Below, piece by piece: positions 32,900 to 41,741 of a DNA stretch of 64,000 bases; positions within the stretch are counted from its first letter, which is position 1; every line of letters starts with the position of its first letter. Both the position numbers and the translations under genes were made by a program. The stretch is taken from NCBI GenBank assembly GCA_035391225.1, contig DAOPKN010000005.1:48959-112958 (forward strand), read 5' to 3'. The notes beneath the pieces were generated by a model. The model was not told the DNA's origin, searched no databases, and saw nothing but the letters and a program-made list of their open reading frames with translations. This stretch comes from DAOPKN01 sp035391225 (lineage in GTDB: Bacteria; Thermotogota; Thermotogae; MWEM01).

Positions 32900-34519
32900 C
32901 TATCCCTTGCGGGTGAGTTCCACGATTTTCACCTCGAAAGGTTCCAGGACCAACTCGCGTTGCACCGGGATACTTGGCCCCTTCTTCGAGGAAAACAAGA
33001 CCTTGCCGAACTCCCACTCCCTGGCAACCCGACGGACCTGCCGGGATTCGGAGAAATTCAACAGGATACCAACACCCGTTCCATCGTGGACTCGACAGAA
33101 ACTCAGCAACTGGGCATCGTTGGGTTCCATCCATTCCAGCTTCCCCCACTTGAGCGCATCGCAGGCACGGCGCAACCGCAACAACTGCCGGGTGAAGTTG
33201 AGCATCGAGTGTGGATCTTTCTCCTGCGACACCACGTTCACCCATTCCTTGTTGGGGTGCACGGGTAGCCAGGGAGTCCCCTCCGAAAAGCCAGCCACCG
33301 GACCATCGTCCCACTGCATCGGGGTGCGGCAACCATCGCGCCCAGGAACCTGTGGCCAGAGGTTCTTTCCCTGTGGATCCACGATTTGGTCGAAGGGGAT
33401 AACCGCCTCTTCCATCCCCAGTTCCTCCCCGTAGTACAAGAAGGGGGTGCCCCGCAGTGTGAGCAGCAAGGCAAGCAAGACCTTTGCCCGCTCCACGCGG
33501 TGCCCGTCGTCGGGCAAGCGGGAAAGGAAACGGGGAGAATCGTGGTTGCCCAGAACGTAACTTGGCCAGGAAAGGGTGCTGAAAAGCTCCTCGCAGCGCG
33601 CAACGTGCTGCCGGTAAACCTGGGGATCAAAACTCCCCAGATCCTTGAAGACGAAGTTGAACGCGAGGTCCAATCGCCCGGGCTTGGTGTACTCCAGGAA
33701 CTGGAACATCCCCCCATCCGTGATCACTTCCCCCACGCCCATTGCACCGGGGAAGTCGTGGAGGGTATCGGCGATGGCTTCCACCGCGAGAAGCGTTTCA
33801 GGTCGATCGCGGTCAAACACGTGGAAGAAACGCGCAAACTCCGGAACGTTGGGAGCATGGGGGCAGGGTGGATTGTCCCGCAGCGCCTGGTCCTTGAAGA
33901 AAAGGTTCACCACGTCGAAGCGAAATCCATCCACCCCCTTCTCCAACCAGAAGCGAAGAGAATCCATCACCGCGTTTTGCACTTCGGGGTTTCGCCAATT
34001 CAAGTCAGGTTGCCCGGGCACGAACAAGTGCAGGTAATACTGACCGCGGCCTTCGTCCCATTCCCAGGCACTGCCCCCGAAGTACGAGAGCCAGTTGTTG
34101 GGTGGCTTTCCCCGCTCACCATCCACCCAAATGAACCAATCTGCCTTGGGGTTCTCCCGCGAGGAGCGGGACGCGACAAACCACGGATGCTCGTCGGAGG
34201 TGTGGTTGTATACCTGGTCGATGATCACGCGCAATCCCCTGTCGTGGGCTGCCTTCAACAACTCGTCGAAGTCTTCCATGCTGCCAAATACCGGGTCGAT
34301 GGCGCAATAATCCGAAATATCGTAGCCGAAATCCTTCATGGGGGAACGGAAAAACGGGGAAAGCCAGATGGCATCGACCCCCAGCGAAGCGATGTACTCC
34401 AATTTGCACGTGATGCCCTTCAGGTCACCAGTGCCATCTCCGTTTGCGTCGAAAAAACTGCGGGGGTATACCTGGTACACCACCGCTCCTTTCCACCACG
34501 GTCTCTGTTGGGTATGCAA
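32900..34519 (-). CDS. GH13 alpha-glucosidase, probable oligo-1,6-glucosidase
   Basis: The 539-residue cytoplasmic enzyme has the (beta/alpha)8 barrel motifs of family GH13: DQVYNHTS (region I), GFRFDVVN with the nucleophile Asp (II), GVGEVIT with the acid Glu (III) and VLGNHD (IV). The Val directly after the nucleophile is the residue associated with alpha-1,6 preference in this subfamily, whereas maltases often have Thr or Ala. It would split isomaltose-like or short malto-oligosaccharides. The TTG start follows GGGAGGG by six bases. It is divergent from the LacI-controlled sugar ABC operon, so the two probably form one sugar-use locus. Confidence 0.88.
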   Translation of the reverse strand: MHTQQRPWWKGAVVYQVYPRSFFDANGDGTGDLKGITCKLEYIASLGVDAIWLSPFFRSPMKDFGYDISDYCAIDPVFGSMEDFDELLKAAHDRGLRVIIDQVYNHTSDEHPWFVASRSSRENPKADWFIWVDGERGKPPNNWLSYFGGSAWEWDEGRGQYYLHLFVPGQPDLNWRNPEVQNAVMDSLRFWLEKGVDGFRFDVVNLFFKDQALRDNPPCPHAPNVPEFARFFHVFDRDRPETLLAVEAIADTLHDFPGAMGVGEVITDGGMFQFLEYTKPGRLDLAFNFVFKDLGSFDPQVYRQHVARCEELFSTLSWPSYVLGNHDSPRFLSRLPDDGHRVERAKVLLALLLTLRGTPFLYYGEELGMEEAVIPFDQIVDPQGKNLWPQVPGRDGCRTPMQWDDGPVAGFSEGTPWLPVHPNKEWVNVVSQEKDPHSMLNFTRQLLRLRRACDALKWGKLEWMEPNDAQLLSFCRVHDGTGVGILLNFSESRQVRRVAREWEFGKVLFSSKKGPSIPVQRELVLEPFEVKIVELTRKG

Positions 34520-34558
34520 CGCAATCCCTCCCTTGAATCGCCGATTCTGTTCCCTTTG

Positions 34559-34564
34559 ATTCTA
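34559..34564 (-). promoter_or_regulatory. Probable -10 element of the GH13 gene
   Basis: On the minus strand the sequence reads TGTTAGAAT, an extended -10 with TAGAAT, about 40 bases upstream of the TTG start. The rest of 34565-34690 holds no gene. Confidence 0.4.
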
Positions 34565-34714
34565 ACACAAATCGGATGCGAGAAAAGCCGAGGATACCAA
34601 GGATTTCGGCGAAAACCGTCACAAAATAGTCAAATCGAAAGGAATTGGGCGATTTCCTGGATTATTTACCCTTCTTCAAGGTATTTTGGGTTTTTGTATT
34701 TGGAACGATGGTGT

Positions 34715-34733
34715 TATAATGGAAGCGTTTCCA
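34715..34733 (+). promoter_or_regulatory. lacI-family promoter with overlapping operator
   Basis: TATAAT at 34715-34720 is immediately followed by, and shares its last T with, TGGAAGCGTTTCCA at 34720-34733, a near-perfect palindrome with the central CG typical of LacI-family operators. A repressor bound there would block the promoter of its own gene and the downstream transporter genes. Confidence 0.75.
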
Positions 34734-34761
34734 ACGAATTGACTCCGAGGAAGGCAAGACG

Positions 34762-35754
34762 ATGGATCACAAGAAGGTCACCATAAAAGACGTAGCGAAG
34801 GAAGCCCGTGTTGGAATTGGAACTGTTTCCAGAGTTTTGAACGCGGGAGTAGTGAATCCAAAGACACGGGAAAGGGTGCAAAAGGCGATCGACAAGCTGG
34901 GGTACCAACCCAATTTTTTTGCCCGCCAGCTTGCCGGTGGAAAATCCCGGAGAATCCTCGCGTTGATTCCCGAGGTGAAAACCGAATTCCACTGGCGCAT
35001 CCTGGAAACCTTCGACGCTTGCCTGGATAGAAAGGATTACCAGAGCATCATTTACCCCCTGACATCCATGAAACGATTTGAAAACCTCGTCTCAAACATG
35101 TCGTTCGCGCAGGAAGTGGAAGGAATTGCCCTTTTGACCATCAACGCGGATATCCTGGACGATTTTTGGGATTCCCAGCTTCCCGTGGTGCTCATCGAGC
35201 AGAAGCATCCCGATCTTCCCTGCGTTTTCCTCAACAACTACCGGGGGGGGAAACTAGCCGCCCAGCACTTGATTTCCAAGGATGCCACCGATTTTTTTGC
35301 GTTGTACTCCGTGGTGGAAAACCCCCTCGTAGACCCGTTGCACATGGAAGAACGCCTTGGTGGATTCCGCGATGTTTTGGAACAGGAAAACCGTTCCCTT
35401 TCCAAGGATCAAATCGTGTACGGTGATTTCGCCCTCGGACCTTCGCACGCCAAGCTCACGGAAATCCTTACCAAGTACGAGCGCCCCGGCATTTTTGCCT
35501 TGACCGATAATTTCGCCCTGTTCTTGTTGCAAGTGGCTTCCTCGCTGGGGAAAGTCCCCGCGAAGGATTTCCTGCTCGTGGGGTACGATAACCAGTCCTG
35601 GGCGGAAAAAGTGGGACTCACCACGATTGAGCAACCCATTGACGATTTCGGAGATATTGGCGCCCAGCTCATACTGGAACGCATCCTGACCCCTGAAAAA
35701 CCCATTCGCCAAATCGAGTTCAACCCGCAACTGATTTTGCGTGCGACAACATAA
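34762..35754 (+). CDS. LacI-family transcriptional regulator
   Basis: The 330-residue repressor has the LacI helix-turn-helix and hinge (TIKDVAKEARVGIGTVSRV, then VNPKTRERVQKAIDKLGYQPN and ARQLAGGKSRR) and a periplasmic-binding-protein-like sensor domain from about residue 62. It heads an operon with two permeases and a sugar-binding protein, and its promoter carries a LacI-type palindrome at 34720-34733, so autoregulation and control of sugar import are expected. The inducer is unknown; the neighbouring GH13 enzyme suggests an alpha-glucoside. Confidence 0.92.
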   Translation: MDHKKVTIKDVAKEARVGIGTVSRVLNAGVVNPKTRERVQKAIDKLGYQPNFFARQLAGGKSRRILALIPEVKTEFHWRILETFDACLDRKDYQSIIYPLTSMKRFENLVSNMSFAQEVEGIALLTINADILDDFWDSQLPVVLIEQKHPDLPCVFLNNYRGGKLAAQHLISKDATDFFALYSVVENPLVDPLHMEERLGGFRDVLEQENRSLSKDQIVYGDFALGPSHAKLTEILTKYERPGIFALTDNFALFLLQVASSLGKVPAKDFLLVGYDNQSWAEKVGLTTIEQPIDDFGDIGAQLILERILTPEKPIRQIEFNPQLILRATT

Positions 35755-35778
35755 TTTTCTTCAAAGGGTGGTGAATTA

Positions 35779-36852
35779 ATGGCCAAAAAGCAATCAAGCC
35801 TGTTGCTCAAACGCCAACAGAGCCTGGCGATCAAGCTACTGCTTCCGACCTTCATCGTGCTGGGTCTCGTGGCGATCTACCCCCTCGGGGATGTGTTCGT
35901 AACCAGTTTCACCGACCGTGAATTTGCGGGCGGGGAGGACAATACAACCGACTTCGTTGGCTTCCAGAATTACTTCTCGCTACTGGGTTTTACCTTCAAG
36001 GAATTGCCCCCCGTGCTCAACGACGATGGCACCCAGAAAATCGATGAAAAGACGGGAGAACCCGTGTACGAAAGGGCAATCCGTGTTCTTCCCCGGGATC
36101 CCTACCGCTACCGCGAACTGAGCCAGTTTAACTGGTTTGGAAAGAGAATCGTGGTGGGTGCACGGAACCCCGATTTTCTAAAGGCCATTTGGAACACCCT
36201 TGTTTTCACCGTGTTGTCGGTTTTCTTGGAAACGTTGCTCGGGTTGTTCATCGCGTTGGTCGTGAACAGTAATTTCAAAGCCAAGGGAGCACTACGTACC
36301 ACCATGCTGGTTCCCTGGGCCGTGATCACCGTTGTGTCTGCCCGGATCTGGGAATGGATGCTCCAACCCGGGAACATCGGGTTCTTCAACATGTTGCTGT
36401 TCCGGCTCGGTCTTGGGGACGGCCAAGCTTCCTTCCTCACCTCTGCCGCGCTGCAGATGCCATCCATGGTGATGGTCGACGTGTGGAAGACGACCCCCTA
36501 CATGGCGCTACTGATCCTTGCCGGGTTACAGACCATCCCCAAGGAACTGTACGAGGCGGCAAACGTGGATGGAGCGCACAAGGTTCGCCAATTTTTCTCC
36601 ATCACTTTCCCACTTCTCCGCCCCGCACTCGCCGTAGCCTTAATCTTCCGAACCCTGGATGCTCTCCGTGTTTTCGACGTGTTCCAGGTTCTGCTGGGAA
36701 GCAAGATGTATTCCATGGCTTCCTACAATTACTTCCAGTTGATACAGAACCGCCAGATGGGGCTGGCTTCCGCGATCGGTGTGATCATCTTCATCTTCAT
36801 TGCGGTGTTTGCCGTCATCTACATGCGCTTGATGGGGGTGGATAAAGAATGA
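35779..36852 (+). CDS. Sugar ABC transporter permease, MalF type
   Basis: The 357-residue permease has six to seven membrane helices and the ATPase-docking loop EAANVDGAHKVRQFFSI. A roughly 75-residue extracytoplasmic insertion after helix 1 (about residues 48-130, rich in charged residues) enlarges the usual MalF/UgpA form. The gene is 24 bases after the regulator, with a GGTGG ribosome site, and its stop overlaps the next permease. Confidence 0.9.
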   Translation: MAKKQSSLLLKRQQSLAIKLLLPTFIVLGLVAIYPLGDVFVTSFTDREFAGGEDNTTDFVGFQNYFSLLGFTFKELPPVLNDDGTQKIDEKTGEPVYERAIRVLPRDPYRYRELSQFNWFGKRIVVGARNPDFLKAIWNTLVFTVLSVFLETLLGLFIALVVNSNFKAKGALRTTMLVPWAVITVVSARIWEWMLQPGNIGFFNMLLFRLGLGDGQASFLTSAALQMPSMVMVDVWKTTPYMALLILAGLQTIPKELYEAANVDGAHKVRQFFSITFPLLRPALAVALIFRTLDALRVFDVFQVLLGSKMYSMASYNYFQLIQNRQMGLASAIGVIIFIFIAVFAVIYMRLMGVDKE

Positions 36853-37715
36853 CACGCAAGAAAACGAAGCAGCTCATTTCCAAGATCCTTTTCTACATCC
36901 TGATCGTGGTCATCTTTTTCTACCTGTTGTTCCCCTTCTACTGGGCGCTGAATTCCTCGCTGAAAAGCGAAGCGCAGTTGTCCCAAACCCCCGCGACGTT
37001 CATCCCACGGGATGCGAACGGCAAGATCTCGATCTTCTGGAACAACTACGCCAGCATCTTTGCCAACGCGACGTTCGTACGCAGTATCTTCAACAGTATC
37101 ATCGTGGCGGGGAGCACAACGCTGGTATCGCTCCTAATCGGCTCCTTTTCTGCCTTCGCGTTGGGAAAATTGTATTTCAAGGGCAAGAAGGTCACGCTCT
37201 ACTTGATCCTCTCCATGACCATGTTTCCCCAGGTCACCGTTTTGAGCGGGTTGTACGCGGTCATCACCACCTTGAACCTGGCGGCGGTTCCCAGCATGAT
37301 CCTGACGTACATGATTTTCACGCTTCCGTTTACCACCTGGGTATTGACCACGTTCTTCAAGCAATTGCCCAATGAAATCATGCAATCGGCTCAAGTCGAC
37401 GGTGCCACGCCTTTCCAGACCTTCTGGATGATCCTGCTGCCACTCACCGCCCCGGCGCTTGTCACCACAGGGTTATTGGCCTTCATCGCGGCTTGGAACG
37501 AGTACCTGTTCGCCTTGACCTTCACCTCCATCGAGCCAACCGCGCGTACCATTCCCGTGGCCATCTCGATGTTCTCCGGAACCATTGCACGGCAGGAACC
37601 CTTTGGGGAAATCATGGCCGCCGCTGTGATGGTTACCATCCCAGTCGTTCTGCTGGTGTTGATCTTCCAGCGAAAGATCGTCGCGGGGTTAACCGCTGGC
37701 GCGGTAAAAGGATAG
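36849..37715 (+). CDS. Sugar ABC transporter permease, MalG type
   Basis: The 288-residue partner permease has six membrane helices and the docking loop QSAQVDGATPFQTFWMI. The C-terminus RKIVAGLTAGAVKG is characteristic of MalG-like subunits. It overlaps the first permease by four bases and is separated from the binding protein by a stem-loop at 37732-37747. No ATPase gene is in the operon. Confidence 0.92.
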   Translation: MTRKKTKQLISKILFYILIVVIFFYLLFPFYWALNSSLKSEAQLSQTPATFIPRDANGKISIFWNNYASIFANATFVRSIFNSIIVAGSTTLVSLLIGSFSAFALGKLYFKGKKVTLYLILSMTMFPQVTVLSGLYAVITTLNLAAVPSMILTYMIFTLPFTTWVLTTFFKQLPNEIMQSAQVDGATPFQTFWMILLPLTAPALVTTGLLAFIAAWNEYLFALTFTSIEPTARTIPVAISMFSGTIARQEPFGEIMAAAVMVTIPVVLLVLIFQRKIVAGLTAGAVKG

Positions 37716-37731
37716 AATTCGCCAAAAAAGC

Positions 37732-37747
37732 TTGGGCGAAAGCCCAA
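37732..37747 (+). other. Stem-loop between permease and binding-protein genes
   Basis: TTGGGC, a GAAA tetraloop and GCCCAA make a compact RNA hairpin without a T run. At this place such hairpins commonly protect the downstream binding-protein mRNA and raise its level relative to the permeases. Confidence 0.55.
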
Positions 37748-37773
37748 TACAACTTAGAAAGAGGAGGTTCACT

Positions 37774-39045
37774 ATGAAGAAATTTCTGTTGGTTTTGACC
37801 CTGGTTACCTTTCTTCTCAGTGTTAGCTTTGGAGCGGTAACGCTCACCGTGGCGGCTGGTGCCGTTGGAATCGAGCTCGAACTGGCCCAACAAGCCGCCG
37901 AGGAATTCATGGCGCTGTACCCGGGGGTTGAAGTCAAGGTTCTGGAAACCCCTGATCTTGCAACCGACCGCCTTGGCCTGTACCTGCAGTTCTTCGAAGC
38001 CAAGAGTTCCGAGGTTGACGTGTACCAGATCGATGTCATCTGGCCCGGCGACTTGGCACAACACCTTGTTGACCTGTACCAGTACGGTGGACACGACTAC
38101 GCGGGCAACCACTTCCCGGCGATCATCGAAAACAACACCGTGGATGGCAAGCTCATCGGTATCCCCTGGTTCACCGATGCTGGACTGCTGTACTACCGCA
38201 CCGATCTTCTGGAGAAGTACGGGTACGACCATCCTCCCGCAACCTGGGACGAACTCGAAGAGATGGCAAAGACCGTGCAAGCTGGCGAAAAGGCCAACAA
38301 CCCCGACTTCTGGGGCTTCGTGTTCCAAGGCAACGCTTACGAAGGCCTGACCTGTGACGCCCTGGAATGGGTTGCTTCCAACGGTGGCGGTACCATCATC
38401 AACACCGATAAGCAGATCACCATTGCCAATTCCAAGGCTGCGGAAATCCTGGAACAGGTGCGCGGTTGGATCGGCACCATTGCTCCCGAGGGTGTTCTTG
38501 GCTTCGCCGAAGAAGACGCCCGCAAGGTGTTCCAAGGTGGAAATGCCCTGTTCATGAGGAACTGGCCCTACGCATGGAGCCTGGGACAATCCGACGACAG
38601 CGCCGTGAAAGGCCTGTTCGGAGCATGCCCACTTCCTGCCGGAGACAGTGGCAAGGGTGCTGCCGCTCTCGGTGGCTGGCAGCTGGCCGTCAGCAAGTAC
38701 TCCAAGAACCCCGCACTTGCTGCCCAACTGGCATTCTACCTGGCGAACTACGAGAACCAGAAGAAGCGCGCCATCATCGGGTCCTACAACCCCACCATCA
38801 TGTCCCTGTACCAGGATCCTGACGTTCTCGAAGCAACGCCCATCTTCGGAAGCCTGTACGACGTGTTCATCAACGCAACTGCTCGCCCGTCCACCGCTTC
38901 CGCACCTCGCTACAACGAAGTTTCCACACTGTTCTTCCAAGCCGTCCACAGCGTGATCAGCGGCGAAGAAGAAGCCATGACCGCCCTGGAAAACCTCGCG
39001 CTTGACCTGGAAGAAGTAACCGGGTTCGAGGTCATCTGGGAATAA
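37774..39045 (+). CDS. Extracellular sugar-binding protein of an ABC importer
   Basis: The 423-residue protein begins MKKFLLVLTLVTFLLSVSFG, a signal peptide with no lipobox. The mature part is a family 1 solute-binding protein, with the internal stretch VYQIDVIWPGDLAQHLVDL typical of the trehalose/maltose-binding group and FQGGNALFMRNWPYAW near residue 255. GAGGAGG precedes the ATG. It is the last gene of the LacI operon and is followed by a strong terminator. Substrate is probably an alpha-linked glucose disaccharide, by family and by the GH13 neighbour. Confidence 0.9.
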   Translation: MKKFLLVLTLVTFLLSVSFGAVTLTVAAGAVGIELELAQQAAEEFMALYPGVEVKVLETPDLATDRLGLYLQFFEAKSSEVDVYQIDVIWPGDLAQHLVDLYQYGGHDYAGNHFPAIIENNTVDGKLIGIPWFTDAGLLYYRTDLLEKYGYDHPPATWDELEEMAKTVQAGEKANNPDFWGFVFQGNAYEGLTCDALEWVASNGGGTIINTDKQITIANSKAAEILEQVRGWIGTIAPEGVLGFAEEDARKVFQGGNALFMRNWPYAWSLGQSDDSAVKGLFGACPLPAGDSGKGAAALGGWQLAVSKYSKNPALAAQLAFYLANYENQKKRAIIGSYNPTIMSLYQDPDVLEATPIFGSLYDVFINATARPSTASAPRYNEVSTLFFQAVHSVISGEEEAMTALENLALDLEEVTGFEVIWE

Positions 39046-39064
39046 GTACTCCAGCAAAAAAAAA

Positions 39065-39090
39065 GGAGCCCGAAAAGGGCTCCTTTTTTT
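39065..39090 (+). terminator. Bidirectional rho-independent terminator
   Basis: GGAGCCC (39065-39071), a GAAAA loop and GGGCTCC (39077-39083) are flanked by A and T runs on both sides. It ends the sugar ABC operon and also the convergent oxidoreductase operon, whose last stop is at 39098. Confidence 0.93.
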
Positions 39091-39097
39091 CTTTCCT

Positions 39098-39649
39098 TTA
39101 CATCTGTTTCCGTGCTTCTTCCATCCCTCGATCCAACGCCTGGCAATTCATGTCCAGCAACTGGGCTTTCTTGCCGGTGAGCTTCTTTTCCAACGCTTTC
39201 ACCACGCTATCCTTCGAAACAACGTTGGTGGCCTGGATGTACGCTCCCAGCACTACCATGTTCGCTACCTTTGGATTGCCAATGGCCTCCGCGATGGCGT
39301 TCGCGTCCACGCTCACCATTCGGATGTCGGTGCGTTCGGGTTTGCGGTCCACAACCGATGAGTTGATGATGAGCCATCCATTGGGAACGATTTGCCCTTC
39401 GAACTTGATGAGTGAGGGGATGTTCATCACCACCACTTCGCTGGGTTGGTCCACCACGGGAGATCCCACGGCGTTCTCGTCGTCTACCACGATGGAACAG
39501 TTCGCGGTTCCCCCACGCATTTCGGGTCCATAGGAAGGCATCCAGGTGACTTGCTTGTTTTCCAACATTCCCGCGTAGGTCACCAGCTGGCCCATCAACA
39601 TCACGCCCTGCCCCCCGAATCCGGAAATGATCGCAGTATGCATGCTCAT
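39098..39649 (-). CDS. 2-oxoacid:ferredoxin oxidoreductase, gamma subunit
   Basis: The 183-residue subunit carries the family opening GFGGQGVMLMGQL and MPSYGPEMRGGTANC, which help bind coenzyme A and join the alpha and beta chains. The complex converts a 2-oxoacid and CoA to acyl-CoA, CO2 and reduced ferredoxin. It is the last of nine genes in the operon and overlaps the beta subunit by four bases. Sequence type resembles 2-oxoglutarate or branched-chain (Kor/Vor) enzymes; the exact substrate cannot be fixed. Confidence 0.9.
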   Translation of the reverse strand: MSMHTAIISGFGGQGVMLMGQLVTYAGMLENKQVTWMPSYGPEMRGGTANCSIVVDDENAVGSPVVDQPSEVVVMNIPSLIKFEGQIVPNGWLIINSSVVDRKPERTDIRMVSVDANAIAEAIGNPKVANMVVLGAYIQATNVVSKDSVVKALEKKLTGKKAQLLDMNCQALDRGMEEARKQM

Positions 39650-40401
39650 TTCGCATCACCCACCTTGTCCACGAAAACCCCCAGTGGGAACTCTTCCAGC
39701 ATGTTCTTCTTCGCCCACTCCACCGATTCTACCGGGGAAAGACCCCAGTTGGTGGGGCAAGTGGAAACCACTTCCACGAGCGAATAGCCCAAACCCTTTT
39801 GCTGTGCGATGAAGGCCTTCTTGATCGCTTTCTTTGCCTGCAGAATGTCCTTTGGGCTGAGCAGGCTCACACGCTGCAAGAATGCCACCCCCTTGAGCCC
39901 TTGCAGCATCTCGCACACGTGGATGGGATATCCCACGTCGTTGACATCCCGACCGTAGGGAGAAGTGGTGGTTTTCATGCCCTCCAGGGTCGTGGGAGCC
40001 ATCTGCCCCCCTGTCATACCGTAAATGGCGTTGTTGATGAAAATCGTGGTGATCTTTTCCCCCCGATTCGCGGTGTGAATGGTTTCCGCGGTACCGATGG
40101 CTGCAAGGTCACCATCGCCCTGGTAGGTAAACACGGTGAGGTCGGGGCGCGCGCGTTTCATGCCAGTGGCAACCGCAGTTGCCCTTCCGTGCGCGGCTAC
40201 GGTTCCATCCACGTCGAAGAACTCGTAGGCGAACACCGAGCAGCCTACGGGGGCTGTCATAAGCGTTTTTCCGCGCAATTCGAGTTCATCGAGCACTTCG
40301 GAGATCAGCCGGTGGGCCACTCCGTGAAGGCAACCGGGGCAATAGGTAAATTCCTTTTCGTGGAGGGACTTTGGACGTTTCATGTGCACCTTGGTTTGCA
40401 T
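39646..40401 (-). CDS. 2-oxoacid:ferredoxin oxidoreductase, beta (thiamine diphosphate) subunit
   Basis: The 251-residue subunit binds thiamine diphosphate: GDGDLAAIGTAETIHTANRG is followed by the metal motif NNAIYGMTGGQ. YCPGCLHGVAHRL near the N-terminus is a cluster-binding or ThDP-contact segment of the family. The frame is open upstream, but the ATG at 40401 has GGAGGTGG and overlaps the alpha-subunit stop as TAATG. It is translationally linked to both neighbours. Confidence 0.93.
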   Translation of the reverse strand: MQTKVHMKRPKSLHEKEFTYCPGCLHGVAHRLISEVLDELELRGKTLMTAPVGCSVFAYEFFDVDGTVAAHGRATAVATGMKRARPDLTVFTYQGDGDLAAIGTAETIHTANRGEKITTIFINNAIYGMTGGQMAPTTLEGMKTTTSPYGRDVNDVGYPIHVCEMLQGLKGVAFLQRVSLLSPKDILQAKKAIKKAFIAQQKGLGYSLVEVVSTCPTNWGLSPVESVEWAKKNMLEEFPLGVFVDKVGDAK

Positions 40402-41465
40402 TACTCCACCTCCCATTCCCGTTTCAGCGCTTGCAGTACTTCCGTGGGTGTGGGAACAACCCCGCCCATGCGTCCGTAGAAGGGTGTGGGCACGCGGCCT
40501 TCCACCGCAAGGCGAACGTCCTCGAGCATCTGCCCTGCGCTCATTTCCACCGTCATCACCATTTGGAGTTTTTCTGCAGCCTGGCGAATGGCCGCGTATG
40601 GGAAGGGCCACAGCGTGATGGGGCGGATAAGCCCTACGCGCAAACCCTCGGCACGTGCCATTTGCACAACGGTTTTGATGATGCGTGCCATGGTTCCGTA
40701 TGCCACGAAGGCAACCTGGGCATCTTCCATCTGGTACGATTCGAAACGGGTCTCGTTCTTTTCCACTTCGCGGTAGGTTTTTTGGTACCCGATGTTCATT
40801 TCTTCCAGTTTCACAGGATCGATGTCAAACGAGGTTATCTTGTACGATTCCCGCCCTTCGCTTCCGCGCATCGCCCAATGCATGTGGCGTTCGTGGTCAT
40901 GGCGGGGTTTCATTTCCGGCAAGCACACGGGTTCCATCATTTGCCCCAACAAACCGTCCGCCATGATCAACGCGGGCACCCGGTACGTGTCGGCGAGGTC
41001 GAATGCCAGCGAAACGTGGTCCACCGCTTCTTGCAACGTGGAAGGCGCAAGCACGATCAAGTGGTAATCCCCGTGGCCACCACCCTTCGTGCCCTGGAAG
41101 TAGTCGGACTGGGCAGGTTGAATATCCCCCAGCCCAGGGCCTCCGCGCACCACGTTGATGAAAACGGAGGGCAATCGTGCACCCGCGATGTACGAAACCC
41201 CTTCCTGCATCAGCGAAAAACCCGGGGAAGACGTGGATGTGAACACGCGTGTTCCGGTACATGCCGCTCCGTACACCATGTTCACTGCCGCCACCTCGCT
41301 TTCTGCTTGCAAGAAGGTACCTTCTACCTCCGGAAGCCTGCGGGACATATACTCGGTCAATTCACTTTGCGGGGTGATGGGGTATCCAAAGTACAGCCGG
41401 CAACCCGCCCGGATCGCGGCTTCCCCCATGGCTTCGGTGCCTTTCATCATCAATTGTTCATTCAT
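40401..41465 (-). CDS. 2-oxoacid:ferredoxin oxidoreductase, alpha subunit
   Basis: The 354-residue subunit has GYPITPQSELTEYM near the N-terminus, QAESEVAAVNMVYGAACTG, and TSTSSPGFSLMQEGVSYIA, all typical of the Kor/Vor alpha chain. C-terminal segments GLIRPITLWPFP and VTVEMSAGQM are also conserved. It starts 14 bases after the ferredoxin subunit stop and overlaps the beta subunit by one base. Confidence 0.93.
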   Translation of the reverse strand: MNEQLMMKGTEAMGEAAIRAGCRLYFGYPITPQSELTEYMSRRLPEVEGTFLQAESEVAAVNMVYGAACTGTRVFTSTSSPGFSLMQEGVSYIAGARLPSVFINVVRGGPGLGDIQPAQSDYFQGTKGGGHGDYHLIVLAPSTLQEAVDHVSLAFDLADTYRVPALIMADGLLGQMMEPVCLPEMKPRHDHERHMHWAMRGSEGRESYKITSFDIDPVKLEEMNIGYQKTYREVEKNETRFESYQMEDAQVAFVAYGTMARIIKTVVQMARAEGLRVGLIRPITLWPFPYAAIRQAAEKLQMVMTVEMSAGQMLEDVRLAVEGRVPTPFYGRMGGVVPTPTEVLQALKREWEVE

Positions 41466-41479
41466 ACACGGTTCCTCCC

Positions 41480-41707
41480 TTACTCCTTGACAACCCGGTG
41501 CACCGTGATACAGGTATCCGGGCAGGTCAAGTAACAGAATCCACATCCCACGCACTTCTCTTCGGGGTCCACTTGTTGGGCGGGATGGTATCCCTTGGAG
41601 TTGAACGAGGAAGCAAAGGCAATGATTTTCTGGGGGCATACGCTGATACACAACCCACAACCCTTGCAACGCTCGCCATCGATTTCGATCATGGCTCGTC
41701 TTGCCAT
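41480..41707 (-). CDS. 2-oxoacid:ferredoxin oxidoreductase, delta (2[4Fe-4S] ferredoxin) subunit
   Basis: The 75-residue protein has two cluster motifs, CKGCGLCISVCP and CVGCGFCYLTCP, separated by about 27 residues, as in the ferredoxin-like delta subunits. It would pass electrons from the thiamine site to free ferredoxin. ATG at 41707 is supported by GAGGAGGAG; longer frames upstream are not needed. Confidence 0.93.
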   Translation of the reverse strand: MARRAMIEIDGERCKGCGLCISVCPQKIIAFASSFNSKGYHPAQQVDPEEKCVGCGFCYLTCPDTCITVHRVVKE

Positions 41708-41741
41708 CTTCTCTCCTCCTCTATGCATTTTTCTTCCTTTT

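Noticed and set aside
37633..39057. A 474-codon open frame antisense to the sugar-binding protein
   Set aside because: The plus-strand gene has a signal peptide, ribosome site and terminator; the antisense frame shows no domain.
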